Source: Bacteroidales bacterium (GTDB lineage Bacteria > Bacteroidota > Bacteroidia > Bacteroidales > P3). From it: 64,000 nucleotides of DNA. The notes under the pieces were generated by a model. It was not told the DNA's origin, made no database searches, and saw only the letters and a program-made list of their open reading frames with translations. The position numbers and the translations under genes are program-made. Below are positions 16,182-25,133 of this stretch, in pieces. The stretch's first letter is position 1. Each line of letters starts with the position of its first letter. Where the stretch lies: assembly GCA_028708845.1 (NCBI GenBank), contig JAQVXZ010000009.1, positions 19,299 to 83,298 on the forward strand, given 5' to 3'.

Positions 16182-16970
16182 ATGGAAAAAGACATTAGAC
16201 GCAAAGAAACCCTAGAGAGTTTCTCTAAACTCCTATCCATTATGGATGAACTTAGAGAAAAATGCCCTTGGGATAAGAAACAAACCTTCGAAACCCTACG
16301 CCACCTAACAATTGAAGAGACATACGAGCTAGCAGATGCAATAATTGAAAATGATAGCGAAGAAATCAAAAAAGAAGTCGGCGATTTACTACTACATATT
16401 GTCTTCTATGCAAAGATAGGTTCTGAAAACAATCAATTTGATATGAAAGATATAATTGATAGTTTAAGTGAAAAACTAATCCGTCGCCATCCTCATATCT
16501 ATTCTGACACAGTGGCTGATGATGCTAAGCAAGTTTCTGAAAACTGGGAGCAAATCAAACTAAGGGAAGGAAGAAAATCAACCCTAGAAGGAGTTCCAAA
16601 AACACTGCCAGCACTTGTTAAGGCATATAGAATACAAGACAAAGCAAGAGGAGTTGGCTTTGACTGGGATAATATTGAACAAGTTTGGGATAAGGTTGAG
16701 GAAGAGATACAGGAAATGAAATTTGAGATAAAACAAGGCAATAAAGACAAGATAGAACAAGAATTTGGCGACACATTATTTGCCCTTATAAACTATTCTC
16801 GCTTTATTGACGTTAATCCAGAGACAGCATTAGAAAGAACAAATAAGAAATTTATAAATCGTTTTCAATTTATCGAACAAGAGGTCTTGAAACAAAACAA
16901 AGATATGAGGGAAATGACGCTTTCGGACTTGGATAAAATATGGAACAAAGCTAAAAAACTAGAATTATGA
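16182..16970 (+). CDS. mazG: Nucleoside triphosphate pyrophosphohydrolase MazG
   Basis: A 262-residue all-alpha NTP pyrophosphohydrolase that clears abnormal or excess NTPs. Two MazG repeats: ~1-120 with CPWDKKQTFETLRHLTIEETYELADAI and EEIKKEVGDLLLHIVFYAKI (metal site E..E...E..D), and ~140-250 with DNIEQVWDKVEEEIQEMKFEI and IEQEFGDTLFALINYSRF. The full length and both metal motifs suggest an active enzyme. Its stop overlaps the start of the following hydrolase gene by 4 bases (ATGA), a sign of translational coupling. Confidence 0.94.
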   Translation: MEKDIRRKETLESFSKLLSIMDELREKCPWDKKQTFETLRHLTIEETYELADAIIENDSEEIKKEVGDLLLHIVFYAKIGSENNQFDMKDIIDSLSEKLIRRHPHIYSDTVADDAKQVSENWEQIKLREGRKSTLEGVPKTLPALVKAYRIQDKARGVGFDWDNIEQVWDKVEEEIQEMKFEIKQGNKDKIEQEFGDTLFALINYSRFIDVNPETALERTNKKFINRFQFIEQEVLKQNKDMREMTLSDLDKIWNKAKKLEL

Positions 16971-17602
16971 CAAGCGTACTAACATTTAACCATTTTGAGG
17001 TTAATTGCAGTGTAATATTCGACCAAACAAAAGAATGTGTTTTGGTTGATGTTGGCTGCCAGAGTGAAGCAGAAAGAAAAGAACTACTTGATTTTATTCA
17101 AAAAAACGAATTAGTAGTTAAACACATACTCCTTACCCATGCACATATTGACCACGTTTGTGGATCAGGCTGGATAACAAAGGAATTTAATCTTCCCTTA
17201 GAGCTTCATAAAGACGGCGATAAAATGATTGGACTTCTTGATGCTCAAGCAGAAATGATGGGTTTCAATATTGAAGGCATGGAAGATGTAAAATTCAAAT
17301 ACATTGATAAAAACGATAAAATAAAATACGGCAACAGTGAACTTATTATTCTTGAAACACCAGGGCATTGTGCAGGTAGTCTTTGTTTTTATAATGAAAA
17401 AGAAAGATTTGTTGTCGTTGGCGATGTTTTATTCCAAAACTCAATAGGTAGAACAGACCTTCCGACAGGGAACTTCGACACCCTAATGAAGAGCATAAAG
17501 GAAAATCTTTTCACCCTACCAGACACAACCGTTGTTATCTCAGGACATGGTCCAGCAACAAAGATAGGCTACGAAAAAGAGAATAATCCTTTTATCAATT
17601 AG
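16967..17602 (+). CDS. Metallo-beta-lactamase-fold hydrolase (glyoxalase II-like)
   Basis: A 211-residue MBL-fold hydrolase. The metal motif THAHIDHVCGSGWI (HxHxDH) is at ~59-72; further ligands are H in TPGHCAGSLCFY, D in VVVGDVLFQNSIGRTDLPTGNF, and H in ISGHGPATKIGYEKENNPF. This is the short YcbL/YqgX-like group related to hydroxyacylglutathione hydrolase, lacking the long C-terminal domain of true GloB. The substrate is not certain; thioester hydrolysis is probable. Coupled to mazG by a 4-base overlap; the transcript likely ends in the repeat-rich region downstream. Confidence 0.88.
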   Translation: MTSVLTFNHFEVNCSVIFDQTKECVLVDVGCQSEAERKELLDFIQKNELVVKHILLTHAHIDHVCGSGWITKEFNLPLELHKDGDKMIGLLDAQAEMMGFNIEGMEDVKFKYIDKNDKIKYGNSELIILETPGHCAGSLCFYNEKERFVVVGDVLFQNSIGRTDLPTGNFDTLMKSIKENLFTLPDTTVVISGHGPATKIGYEKENNPFIN

Positions 17603-17718
17603 AAGATTTGCTTTTCTAAAACACTATTCTAAATTCTTATAACTGCATTATATTTTAGGGCATCAGCGTTTCGCCCCTACAAATCTTTGTTTCAAACTTT
17701 TCTTTCTTTGTTTTGAAC

Positions 17719-17811
17719 TCACGACATGGGTATGTCACACTCCCTCACATACCCATGTCGCACCTCGTGACATACCCATGTCAGAGAGTGTGACATGGGT
17801 ATGTCAGGAGT
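17719..17811. repeat. Array of four GACATGGGTATGTC hairpins in alternating orientation
   Basis: The unit GACATGGGTATGTCA occurs at 17723-17737 and 17792-17806 on the plus strand and, reversed, at 17745-17759 (one mismatch) and 17768-17782. Each unit is itself a small hairpin (GACAT/ATGTC, loop GGGT). CACACTC at 17736-17742 pairs with GAGTGTG at 17786-17792, giving a larger fold. It lies in the 363-base gap 17603-17965, between convergent genes, with CTTTGTTTCAA / CTTCGTTTCAA words on both sides (17685-17710, 17818-17865). No gene is visible in the gap. Confidence 0.85.
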
Positions 17812-17965
17812 GTAATTCTTCGTTTCAAGAGTATAAGTCTTTGTTTCAAGAACTTAGAACGAAGAAAAAACACTATAAAATAGAGATTTTGACAAGGAAA
17901 AACCTTGAAATAATGGGGTGGAAATAAGAGAAAATATGAGGAGGTTTAGGATGATTTTTATGAGT

Positions 17966-18580
17966 TTAGAACCTATATCCAAAGATAAATGCCATATAGT
18001 TGTGGCGCTGATTATTTTGTTCTTTAAGGCTTATATCATAAATTTCTGCATCACCACTTCTTATGCTATACAAGGAATAATTATAAGTCCAGGTTAAACT
18101 AAATTTTTCAGAGAAGAAATAAGTCATTCCAGCTTGTCCAATAACTCCAAATCTTCTAAATGCAGGTGCTTCATTGGGGATTTGCTCAATGCCTGTTGGG
18201 GTATATTCTTTTGAGGTTAATAGTACATTGGGAGTAAGTCCTATTCGAAAATGAAGGGTTTCAAATAGTTTATAAATATAGTTTAGACTTATATCAATAT
18301 TTGTGGTACTTACCTGCCAAAGGTTGGGGTCTGTGCTCTTTGGACTTGTCTTGCTGCCTTTCATTGAATAGAGGATTTCGGCCTGGTAACGAGAGAGTTT
18401 GCCAATATCACGATACACAAATAAACCTCCACTAAAACCTGCCTTATAGAAGCCAGACATTCTATCGCCATCAACTTGTGTGGCAAGGACACCTCCAAGC
18501 AATCCTGCCTTAAACTCTTGAGAAAAGACAAAATAGGAAGATAGGATTAGGAAAGCAAAAATTACAATATATTTCTTCAT
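17966..18580 (-). CDS. Outer-membrane beta-barrel protein (PorT-like family)
   Basis: A 204-residue protein with signal peptide MKKYIVIFAFLILSSYFVFS (residues 1-20) before QEFKAGLLGGVLATQVDGD. Strands with alternating residues follow: GFYKAGFSGGLFVYRDI, YQAEILYSMKGSKT, IDISLNYIYKL, LHFRIGLTPNVLLTS, FGVIGQAGMTYFFSEKFSLTWTYNYSLYSI, and a terminal NYMAFIFGYRF strand ending in Phe. This is the outer membrane beta-barrel type found in PorT-family proteins; no partner can be assigned. It stands alone, facing the mazG operon across the repeat gap. Confidence 0.7.
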   Translation of the reverse strand: MKKYIVIFAFLILSSYFVFSQEFKAGLLGGVLATQVDGDRMSGFYKAGFSGGLFVYRDIGKLSRYQAEILYSMKGSKTSPKSTDPNLWQVSTTNIDISLNYIYKLFETLHFRIGLTPNVLLTSKEYTPTGIEQIPNEAPAFRRFGVIGQAGMTYFFSEKFSLTWTYNYSLYSIRSGDAEIYDISLKEQNNQRHNYMAFIFGYRF

Positions 18581-18821
18581 AGGGCTTGATTTACTTCTTT
18601 GATTAGTTTTACAAAGTAAATAATAATAATTCGATAATCAAAAAGAAATCAAAGTTATTTGAAATAAGCAAGGTTTATTTTCGAGTTTATGGGCTAAAAT
18701 TAAGCATGAATTTGCTATAATCTCACAAAACTAAGTTTGAGTCTGGGTTTAATTTGTTCAAGTATTTATTAATCATCTAATCAAAGTATAGATTTTTATT
18801 AGATTATATCTATTAATTTTG

Positions 18822-18829
18822 TATCTTTG
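18822..18829 (+). promoter_or_regulatory. -7 box for the acyltransferase operon
   Basis: TATCTTTG is a perfect TAnnTTTG. It overlaps the earliest in-frame TTG (18819), so that codon cannot be translated from this promoter and the real start must be the ATG at 18852. The rest of the 18581-18821 gap is AT-rich without other signals. Confidence 0.7.
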
Positions 18830-18851
18830 CTCATATATTTTGCCATTAATA

Positions 18852-19751
18852 ATGAATAAAGAGATTACAAATCAGGACAATAAGGACAGTTCACAAATCA
18901 CTGAGCAATATATATCTTTAAAACGAATACTAGCGAGTAAAAACAAGAATGCACTTAAGTATATTCCTAAGCCTCTTCTTAAATGGTTCGAAAAGATTAT
19001 TCATCTTGAGAGGATAAACCGAACTATTTATCAGTATCGTGACTATAAGGGAGTGAGTTTTGCAACTTGTGTTTTAGAAGATATTAAGGTTGATGTGGAA
19101 GTTGTGAACCCTGAAAACATTCCAAAGACTGGAAGACCCTTAGTTATTAGCAATCATCCTCTTGGAGGAATTGATGGAATGGCTTTGATTTCTGAGGTTG
19201 GGAAATTCCGCTCGGATATTGTTTTCCCTGTTAATGATATTCTTTGCAAGCTACCTGGCTTAAAGGATGTTTTTATTCCTGTAAATAAATATGGACGCAA
19301 TAACGAAAACCACAAAATTCTTGAAGATGCATTTGCAAGTGATAGTTGCATGATGTTCTTTCCTGCCGGCATGGTATCGAGGAAACATAATAATATTATT
19401 CGTGACCTAGATTGGAAGAAGTCTTTTATCAAGAAATCAATAGAATATAACCGTGATATTATCCCTGTTTATACTGATGCAAGGAATTCTAATTTCTTTT
19501 ATAGGTTTTCTAATATAAGAAAGAAGATAGGGATGAAGTTTAATATTGAACTAATATTCCTTCCTGATGAAATGTTTAAGCAAAAGGGAAAGAAGATAAG
19601 GCTTATATTTGGTAAGCCAATCCCTTTTGAGACATTCGACAAGAGGTTTTCCCAAAAACAGTGGGCAGATATCTTAAAAGAATTTGTTTATTCCTTAGCC
19701 AAAGACCCTAAGGCAGAATTTAAAGTTGAGAACTATATAAAAAACCAATAG
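18852..19751 (+). CDS. Lysophospholipid-type O-acyltransferase (GlsA-like)
   Basis: A 299-residue PlsC-type acyltransferase from the ATG at 18852. The acceptor/catalytic motif NHPLGGIDGMALISEVG (HxxxxD) and the second motif FFPAGMVSRKHNN are present, with a third segment IIPVYTDARNSNFFYRFSN. Paired with a GNAT-type acyltransferase 3 bases downstream, this matches the glsB/glsA pair of Bacteroides thetaiotaomicron, which makes N-acyl-3-acyloxyacyl glycine lipids; GlsA is the O-acyltransferase. The pairing and both enzyme types are visible; the exact amino-acid headgroup is inferred from the family. Confidence 0.82.
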   Translation: MNKEITNQDNKDSSQITEQYISLKRILASKNKNALKYIPKPLLKWFEKIIHLERINRTIYQYRDYKGVSFATCVLEDIKVDVEVVNPENIPKTGRPLVISNHPLGGIDGMALISEVGKFRSDIVFPVNDILCKLPGLKDVFIPVNKYGRNNENHKILEDAFASDSCMMFFPAGMVSRKHNNIIRDLDWKKSFIKKSIEYNRDIIPVYTDARNSNFFYRFSNIRKKIGMKFNIELIFLPDEMFKQKGKKIRLIFGKPIPFETFDKRFSQKQWADILKEFVYSLAKDPKAEFKVENYIKNQ

Positions 19752-19754
19752 AAA

Positions 19755-20684
19755 ATGGACACATCTTATGTTATCCCACAAGTGGATAAAGAGCTAATCA
19801 AGGAAGAACTTACTAAAGATATATTCTTTCGTAAGACAAATAAAGGAGGAAGGGATATATATATCACTACTGCTCATCAGTCTCCAAACATTATGCGAGA
19901 AATAGGACGTTTGAGAGAGATTAGCTTTGGAGCCGAGGGTGGTGGTAGCGGAAAGGACTGTGATATTGATGAATTTGATATTGCACCAGAGCCACATTGC
20001 TACAAACAATTATTTGTTTGGGACCCTGTGGATGAAGAGATAATTGGAGGATATAGATATATATTAGGAAATGATATCTTTATTGAATCAAGTGGAGAGT
20101 TATTAAGTGCAACAGCAGGGCTTTTCTATTTTACAGATATCTTCAAAGAAAACTACTTAGCAAACACTCTCGAACTTGGACGTTCATTTGTTCGCCCCGA
20201 CTACCAACCAACTCATAGCTTAAGAAAGGGTATGTTCTCTTTAGATAACCTCTGGGATGGACTTGGAGCAATGGCAAAGACTCATCCTGAGATTAAGTAT
20301 TTCTTTGGCAAGATAACAATGTATCCATCCTTAGACACTAAGGCAAGAGATTATATTCTGTATTTCTATAAGAAACACTTCCCAGACAATGAAGGAATGG
20401 TTTATCCTAAAGAGCCTGTTGAAATTGAGACAGACTATAACGAACTAGTTAAGCTATTCAATGGAAGAAGCTATAAAGAAGATTACCTAATTTTGGTTAA
20501 GGCAATTAGAGAAAGAAATGAACACTTACCACCACTTGTGAATGCTTATATGAACCTTTCTTCAACAATGAAATCATTTGGAACATCAGTTAACACACAT
20601 TTTAGCAATGTTGAGGAAACTGGCATTTTAGTTACCATTGATGATATTTATCCTGACAAGAAGCAGCGTTATATGCACTATTAA
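19755..20684 (+). CDS. GNAT-type N-acyltransferase (GlsB/OlsB-like)
   Basis: A 309-residue member of the ornithine/glycine-lipid N-acyltransferase group. GNAT-like features: REIGRLREISFGAEGGGSGKDCDIDEFD near the start, CYKQLFVWDPVDEEIIGGYRYILG (beta4-5), LELGRSFVRPDYQP with RKGMFSLDNLWDGLGA, and FGKITMYPSLDTKARDYILYFYKKHF. GlsB adds a 3-hydroxy fatty acid to glycine, and the GlsA-like gene just upstream then adds the second acyl chain. Such zwitterionic lipids help Bacteroidota cope with envelope stress. Ornithine rather than glycine as substrate cannot be excluded. Confidence 0.8.
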   Translation: MDTSYVIPQVDKELIKEELTKDIFFRKTNKGGRDIYITTAHQSPNIMREIGRLREISFGAEGGGSGKDCDIDEFDIAPEPHCYKQLFVWDPVDEEIIGGYRYILGNDIFIESSGELLSATAGLFYFTDIFKENYLANTLELGRSFVRPDYQPTHSLRKGMFSLDNLWDGLGAMAKTHPEIKYFFGKITMYPSLDTKARDYILYFYKKHFPDNEGMVYPKEPVEIETDYNELVKLFNGRSYKEDYLILVKAIRERNEHLPPLVNAYMNLSSTMKSFGTSVNTHFSNVEETGILVTIDDIYPDKKQRYMHY

Positions 20685-20705
20685 TTTAAAAAGAAAAGAC
20701 CTCAT

Positions 20706-21320
20706 ATGCAAATTAAAACAGCTGAGTTTATTGTAAGTAACTCCGATCACAAACTATGCCCCCCACCAGATAAGGCAGAAATAGCTTTTATTGGAAGGAG
20801 TAATGTTGGTAAGAGTTCTCTTATTAATATGCTCACAAATAAAAAGAACCTTGCTAAAACAAGTTCTACACCTGGGAAGACCCAGCTAATTAACCATTTT
20901 GAGATTAATGGTAATTGGTATTTGGTTGACCTTCCTGGTTATGGATATGCTGTAACATCAAAGAAGAATAGAGCAACATGGGGTAAGATGATTTCAAATT
21001 ATATACTACAAAGAGAAAGTCTAATATCAATCTTTGTACTTGTTGATTCAAGAATTTCACCACAGAAGATAGACTTAGAGTTTCTTAGTTTCTTAGGCGA
21101 AAATGGAATACCTTTTTCAATTATCTTTACAAAGATAGATAAGCAAACACCAAGAATAACTCAGAAAAACATAGATGAGTTTATTAAAGCCCTACAAAAA
21201 GATTGGGTTGAACTACCAAAATACTTTACCTCCTCAGCAATTAGCAAGATAGGACAAGAAGAAATCCTTACAGAAATAGAAGACCTATTAACATATTTCA
21301 AACCAGAAGAAAAAGAATAA
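20706..21320 (+). CDS. engB: Ribosome biogenesis GTPase EngB (YsxC/YihA)
   Basis: A 204-residue TRAFAC GTPase needed for large-subunit assembly. Motifs: G1 GRSNVGKSSLINML (30-43), G2 TSSTPGKTQLINHF, G3 DLPGYGYA, G4 FTKIDKQT, G5 SSAIS. The length and KKNRATWGKMISNYI segment fit the EngB family. It lies 21 bases after the GlsB-like gene and 6 bases before pfk in a five-gene run on the plus strand. Confidence 0.95.
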   Translation: MQIKTAEFIVSNSDHKLCPPPDKAEIAFIGRSNVGKSSLINMLTNKKNLAKTSSTPGKTQLINHFEINGNWYLVDLPGYGYAVTSKKNRATWGKMISNYILQRESLISIFVLVDSRISPQKIDLEFLSFLGENGIPFSIIFTKIDKQTPRITQKNIDEFIKALQKDWVELPKYFTSSAISKIGQEEILTEIEDLLTYFKPEEKE

Positions 21321-21326
21321 CGGACG

Positions 21327-22421
21327 ATGAAAAGACTTATGGTTCTTACAGGGGGAGGCGATTGTCCAGGATTAAATGCTGTGATAAGGGCAATTGTTAA
21401 GAGAGCCTCACAAGAAAAAGATTGGGAAGTTATTGGTTGCATAGAATCATTTAATGGAGTGTTGAAAGAACCAACTGAAATTGTTGTCTTAGACCCAGCA
21501 AGTGTTTCTGGAATAATAGTTAAGGGTGGAACAATATTAGGTACAACAAATAAGGGAGGTCCCTTTGCTTGGCCAATAAAGAATAATGACAATACATATA
21601 GTTATGTTGATAGGTCTGATGAAATGATTAGGAAACTACAAATCCTTGGCGTTGATGCAGTAATTAATATTGGAGGAGATGGTTCTCAAAGAATTTCACA
21701 AGCTTTATTTGAAAAAGGATTAAATATCATTGGAGTTCCAAAGACAATTGATAACGATCTTTCAGCAACTGACTTTACTTTTGGATTTCAAACAGCAGTT
21801 CAAACAGTAACAGAGGCAATTGATAAGCTTGTAACAACAGCCACAAGTCATAATAGAGTTTTCATAATGGAAGTTATGGGAAGAGATGCAGGTTGGATAG
21901 CTCTCCATAGTGCAATTGCAGGGGGTGCTGATGTTTGCATTATTCCAGAGATGCCTTATAAGATTGAAAAGATAAAAGAAAAGATAGATTCAAGATATAA
22001 TAAAGGTAAAGGATTTTGTATAATTATTGTTGCCGAGGGTGCTCATTCAGCCACTCAAGGTAAGATAAGCAAAATATCATCTGAGATTGGATACACTAAT
22101 GATAACCTTGGCGGTATAGGTAATGTACTTATGCAAGAGCTTAAAGATGCAGGAGTTGAACACGATATAAGGCTAACTGTCTTAGGACATATTCAAAGAG
22201 GAGGAACACCAACTGCTTATGATAGAATTTTGGCTTCAGAGTTTGGAGTCAAGGCTTTTGAACTTGTTTTGGAAGGAAAGTTTGGAGAAATGGTTGCTTA
22301 CCGTCATCCAGAAATAGTTAGTGTTAGCATAGGTAAAGCAATTAGCAAACCTCATCTTGTTTCCCCTAGCTCAAGAATGGTTAAGACAGCCAAAGGATTA
22401 GATATTGAATTTGGTAATTAA
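21327..22421 (+). CDS. pfkA: 6-phosphofructokinase
   Basis: A 364-residue phosphofructokinase. Motifs: GGGDCPGLNAVIRAIV at the start, IGGDGSQR (the residue-104 position is Gly), PKTIDNDL (the residue-124 position is Lys), the substrate loop VMGRDAGWIALHSA, VAEGAHS and LGHIQRGGTPTAYDRILAS. Gly-104 is usual for ATP enzymes; Lys-124 is usual for pyrophosphate-dependent enzymes and for the Gly/Lys clade of ATP enzymes. The phosphoryl donor therefore cannot be fixed by these two positions. It follows engB by 6 bases and precedes purH by 38. Confidence 0.92.
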   Translation: MKRLMVLTGGGDCPGLNAVIRAIVKRASQEKDWEVIGCIESFNGVLKEPTEIVVLDPASVSGIIVKGGTILGTTNKGGPFAWPIKNNDNTYSYVDRSDEMIRKLQILGVDAVINIGGDGSQRISQALFEKGLNIIGVPKTIDNDLSATDFTFGFQTAVQTVTEAIDKLVTTATSHNRVFIMEVMGRDAGWIALHSAIAGGADVCIIPEMPYKIEKIKEKIDSRYNKGKGFCIIIVAEGAHSATQGKISKISSEIGYTNDNLGGIGNVLMQELKDAGVEHDIRLTVLGHIQRGGTPTAYDRILASEFGVKAFELVLEGKFGEMVAYRHPEIVSVSIGKAISKPHLVSPSSRMVKTAKGLDIEFGN

Positions 22422-22459
22422 TATATAGATATAATAATTTTTTGATTAAAAGAGTGAAG

Positions 22460-23977
22460 ATGAAGAAGATTAAGAGCGCATTAGTTTCAGTATTTTACAA
22501 AGATGGACTTGAGGAGATTGTAAGAAAGCTAGACGAGTTGGGAATAACAATTTATTCAACCGGAGGAACATATAGTTTTATTGAAGGATTAGGAATTAAG
22601 CCTATTTCTGTTGAAACACTAACAGGTTATCCTTCTATCCTTGGAGGTAGGGTTAAAACTCTACACCCACAAGTTATGGGAGGGATTCTTAACCGTAGAG
22701 ATAACGAGCAAGATAAAAAAGAGATATTAGAGTATGGTATTCCTGAAATAGATTTAGTTATTGTTGACCTCTACCCTTTTGAAAAGACCGTTTCATCAGA
22801 TGCTAAGGAGGAAGATATTATTGAGAAAATAGATATTGGTGGCATTTCTCTAATTAGAGCTTGTGCAAAGAACTTCAACGATGTTATCATTGTTCCATCT
22901 GTTGACTACTATACTGAGTTCTTAGATATACTTAATGAAAAGCAAGGCATCACAGACCTATCAACAAGAAGAAGATTTGCAACCTATGCTTTTGAAGTTT
23001 CTTCTCACTACGACACTGCAATATTCAATTATTTCAATCAAGAAATAAAAATACCTATTTTCAAGAAGAGTTTTTCAAATGTAAAGACTCTTCGTTATGG
23101 AGAAAACCCACATCAAAAAGGAATGTTCTTTGGCGACCTTGATGCTTGCTTTGAACAGTTCAATGGTAAGGAGATTTCATATAATAATATAGGAGATATT
23201 GATGCAGCTTGCTCTTTGATTGATGACTTTGAAGACACAACCTTTGCTATCATCAAACATACTAATGCTTGTGGCTTAGCAAGTAGAAACACTTTAAAAC
23301 AATCATACCTAGATGCACTTGAGGCCGATCCTCTATCAGCTTTTGGAGGTGTTTTAGTAACTAATAGAACTATAGATATTGAAACAGCACAAGAGATGAA
23401 TAAGCTATTTATGGAAATCTGCATAGCACCAGACTATAGTAAGGAAGCATTAGACTTATTAAAGTCAAAGAAGAACAGGATACTACTAAAACGTAAGCAA
23501 ATTAAAAACGAAACTATTCAGTTCCGCTCGGCACTAAATGGGATAATGGTACAAGATAAAGACTTAGTGGTTGAGAAAGCTGAGACAATGGAAAGCGTTA
23601 CCTCTACCCCACTTACAAAAGAACAAAAACAAGACCTTAGTTTTGCAAATAGAATTGTGAAACATACCAAATCAAATGCAATTGTGCTTGTAAAGAACAA
23701 TCAATTAATAGCATCAGGAACAGGACAGACCTCAAGAATAGATGCCCTAAACCAAGCAATTGAAAAAGCAAAACACTTTGGCTTTGACCTTAATGGTGCT
23801 GTTATGGCATCCGACGCCTTCTTCCCTTTCCCTGACTGTGTTGAGATAGCTCATAATGCAGGAATAGTTGCAATTGTTCACCCTGGGGGAAGCGTTAACG
23901 ATCAAAAATCAATTGATTATTGTGAGCAAAACAATATGGCTATGACCTTAACAGGCTATCGTCATTTTAAACATTAA
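22460..23977 (+). CDS. purH: Bifunctional AICAR formyltransferase / IMP cyclohydrolase PurH
   Basis: The last two steps of purine synthesis in one protein of 505 residues. The ATG at 22460 (MKKIKSALVSVFYKDGLEEI) is preferred over the TTG at 22442 because the family starts exactly with this IMP cyclohydrolase segment and an AGAGTGAAG purine stretch precedes it. The MGS-like N-domain (STGGTYSFIEGLGI, GRVKTLHPQVMGGIL) is followed by the AICAR transformylase domain with LRYGENPHQKG, KHTNACGLA, LSAFGGV and SDAFFPFPDCVEIAHNAGI. The K-H catalytic pair (IVKHTKSNAIV / KHTNACG) is intact. Confidence 0.95.
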   Translation: MKKIKSALVSVFYKDGLEEIVRKLDELGITIYSTGGTYSFIEGLGIKPISVETLTGYPSILGGRVKTLHPQVMGGILNRRDNEQDKKEILEYGIPEIDLVIVDLYPFEKTVSSDAKEEDIIEKIDIGGISLIRACAKNFNDVIIVPSVDYYTEFLDILNEKQGITDLSTRRRFATYAFEVSSHYDTAIFNYFNQEIKIPIFKKSFSNVKTLRYGENPHQKGMFFGDLDACFEQFNGKEISYNNIGDIDAACSLIDDFEDTTFAIIKHTNACGLASRNTLKQSYLDALEADPLSAFGGVLVTNRTIDIETAQEMNKLFMEICIAPDYSKEALDLLKSKKNRILLKRKQIKNETIQFRSALNGIMVQDKDLVVEKAETMESVTSTPLTKEQKQDLSFANRIVKHTKSNAIVLVKNNQLIASGTGQTSRIDALNQAIEKAKHFGFDLNGAVMASDAFFPFPDCVEIAHNAGIVAIVHPGGSVNDQKSIDYCEQNNMAMTLTGYRHFKH

Positions 23978-24083
23978 TCATAAAAGCAAGTAAATAAAAA
24001 TAATGATGTAACTGTTTGGTGTGATTTGCGTAAAAACTGCAAACATTATAAAGAGGAACAAAAAAAGGAATAGATAAAAAATT

Positions 24084-25106
24084 ATGGGTTTATTTTCATT
24101 TTTAACAAGAGAAGTAGCAATAGACTTAGGCACTGCCAACTCAGTAATTATCTTTAATGATAAGGTTGTAGTTGATGAGCCTTCTATTGTGGCGAAAGAC
24201 AGAAGAACTAATAAGATCATTGCAATTGGTAAAAAAGCTATGCAAATGCATGGTAGAACCCACCAAAATATAGAAACAATAAGACCTTTAAGAGATGGTG
24301 TTATTGCAGACTTTGAGACAGCAAACCAATTGATTAGAGAGTTAATCAAGATGATTAATGTTAGAAAATCAATTATTCCACCAGCACTAAAAATGGTTAT
24401 CTGTATACCTTCTGGGATTACCAACGTTGAGGAAAGAGCTGTTAGAGATGCAGCTGAGCAAGCAGGAGCAAAGGAAGTTAAGTTAATACATGAACCAATG
24501 GCAGCCGCAATTGGAATTGGTATTGATGTCTTAGAACCAGTTGGGAATATGATTGTTGATATCGGTGGGGGAACTTCCGAAATTGCAGTTATAGCTCTTG
24601 GAGGTATTGTATGTAACAAATCAATTCGCATTGCAGGTGATGAATTCAATCAAGATATTATAGAATATATGCGCAAGCAACATAATATTAATATTGGAGA
24701 AAGAATGGCAGAGCAAATAAAGATAGGTGTTGGAGCCGCTATTCCAGACCTTGAAACCCCACCAGATGACTATGCAGTTCAAGGAAGGGATGTTTTGACA
24801 GGAATTCCAAAAGAGATATTAGTTAACTACAAAGAAATAGCTCACGCCTTAGACAAATCAATTGCAAAGATAGAAAGTGCAGTCTTAGAAGCCCTAGCTC
24901 TAACACCACCCGAACTTGCATCTGACATATTCCACACAGGCATTTATTTAGCTGGAGGAGGTTCCCTTCTAAGAGGATTAGACAAACGTATCTCTGCAAA
25001 AACCAAACTAACAGTTCACGTAGCAGACGACCCACTTCGTGCAGTTGCAAGAGGAACAGGTATAGCACTTAGAAACTACGATAAGTTTACTTTCTTAATA
25101 AAATAA
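24084..25106 (+). CDS. mreB: Rod-shape actin homologue MreB
   Basis: A 340-residue bacterial actin directing side-wall synthesis. Motifs: phosphate 1 VAIDLGTANSVIIF, PSGITNVEERAVRDAAEQAGAKEVKLIHEPMAAAIGIGI, phosphate 2 MIVDIGGGTSEIAVIALGG, adenosine motif HTGIYLAGGGSLLRGLD. The N-terminal MGLFSFLTRE resembles the membrane-binding start of MreB. It lies 106 bases after purH, the usual Bacteroidota order, but mreC, mreD, pbp2 and rodA do not follow. A terminator closes the gene and a repeat region begins. Confidence 0.95.
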   Translation: MGLFSFLTREVAIDLGTANSVIIFNDKVVVDEPSIVAKDRRTNKIIAIGKKAMQMHGRTHQNIETIRPLRDGVIADFETANQLIRELIKMINVRKSIIPPALKMVICIPSGITNVEERAVRDAAEQAGAKEVKLIHEPMAAAIGIGIDVLEPVGNMIVDIGGGTSEIAVIALGGIVCNKSIRIAGDEFNQDIIEYMRKQHNINIGERMAEQIKIGVGAAIPDLETPPDDYAVQGRDVLTGIPKEILVNYKEIAHALDKSIAKIESAVLEALALTPPELASDIFHTGIYLAGGGSLLRGLDKRISAKTKLTVHVADDPLRAVARGTGIALRNYDKFTFLIK

Positions 25107-25133
25107 GATAGTTCATAACAAGAATACACAAAG

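Noticed and set aside
17719..17811. CRISPR or simple terminator
   Set aside because: Only four units in mixed orientation with short, uneven gaps, and no T-run after the stems.
18819..18851. TTG start eleven codons upstream for the GlsA-like protein
   Set aside because: A perfect -7 promoter box overlaps these codons, so transcription begins after them.
23978..24649. 223-codon minus-strand frame
   Set aside because: Antisense to mreB, whose actin motifs are unmistakable; the frame is a shadow.
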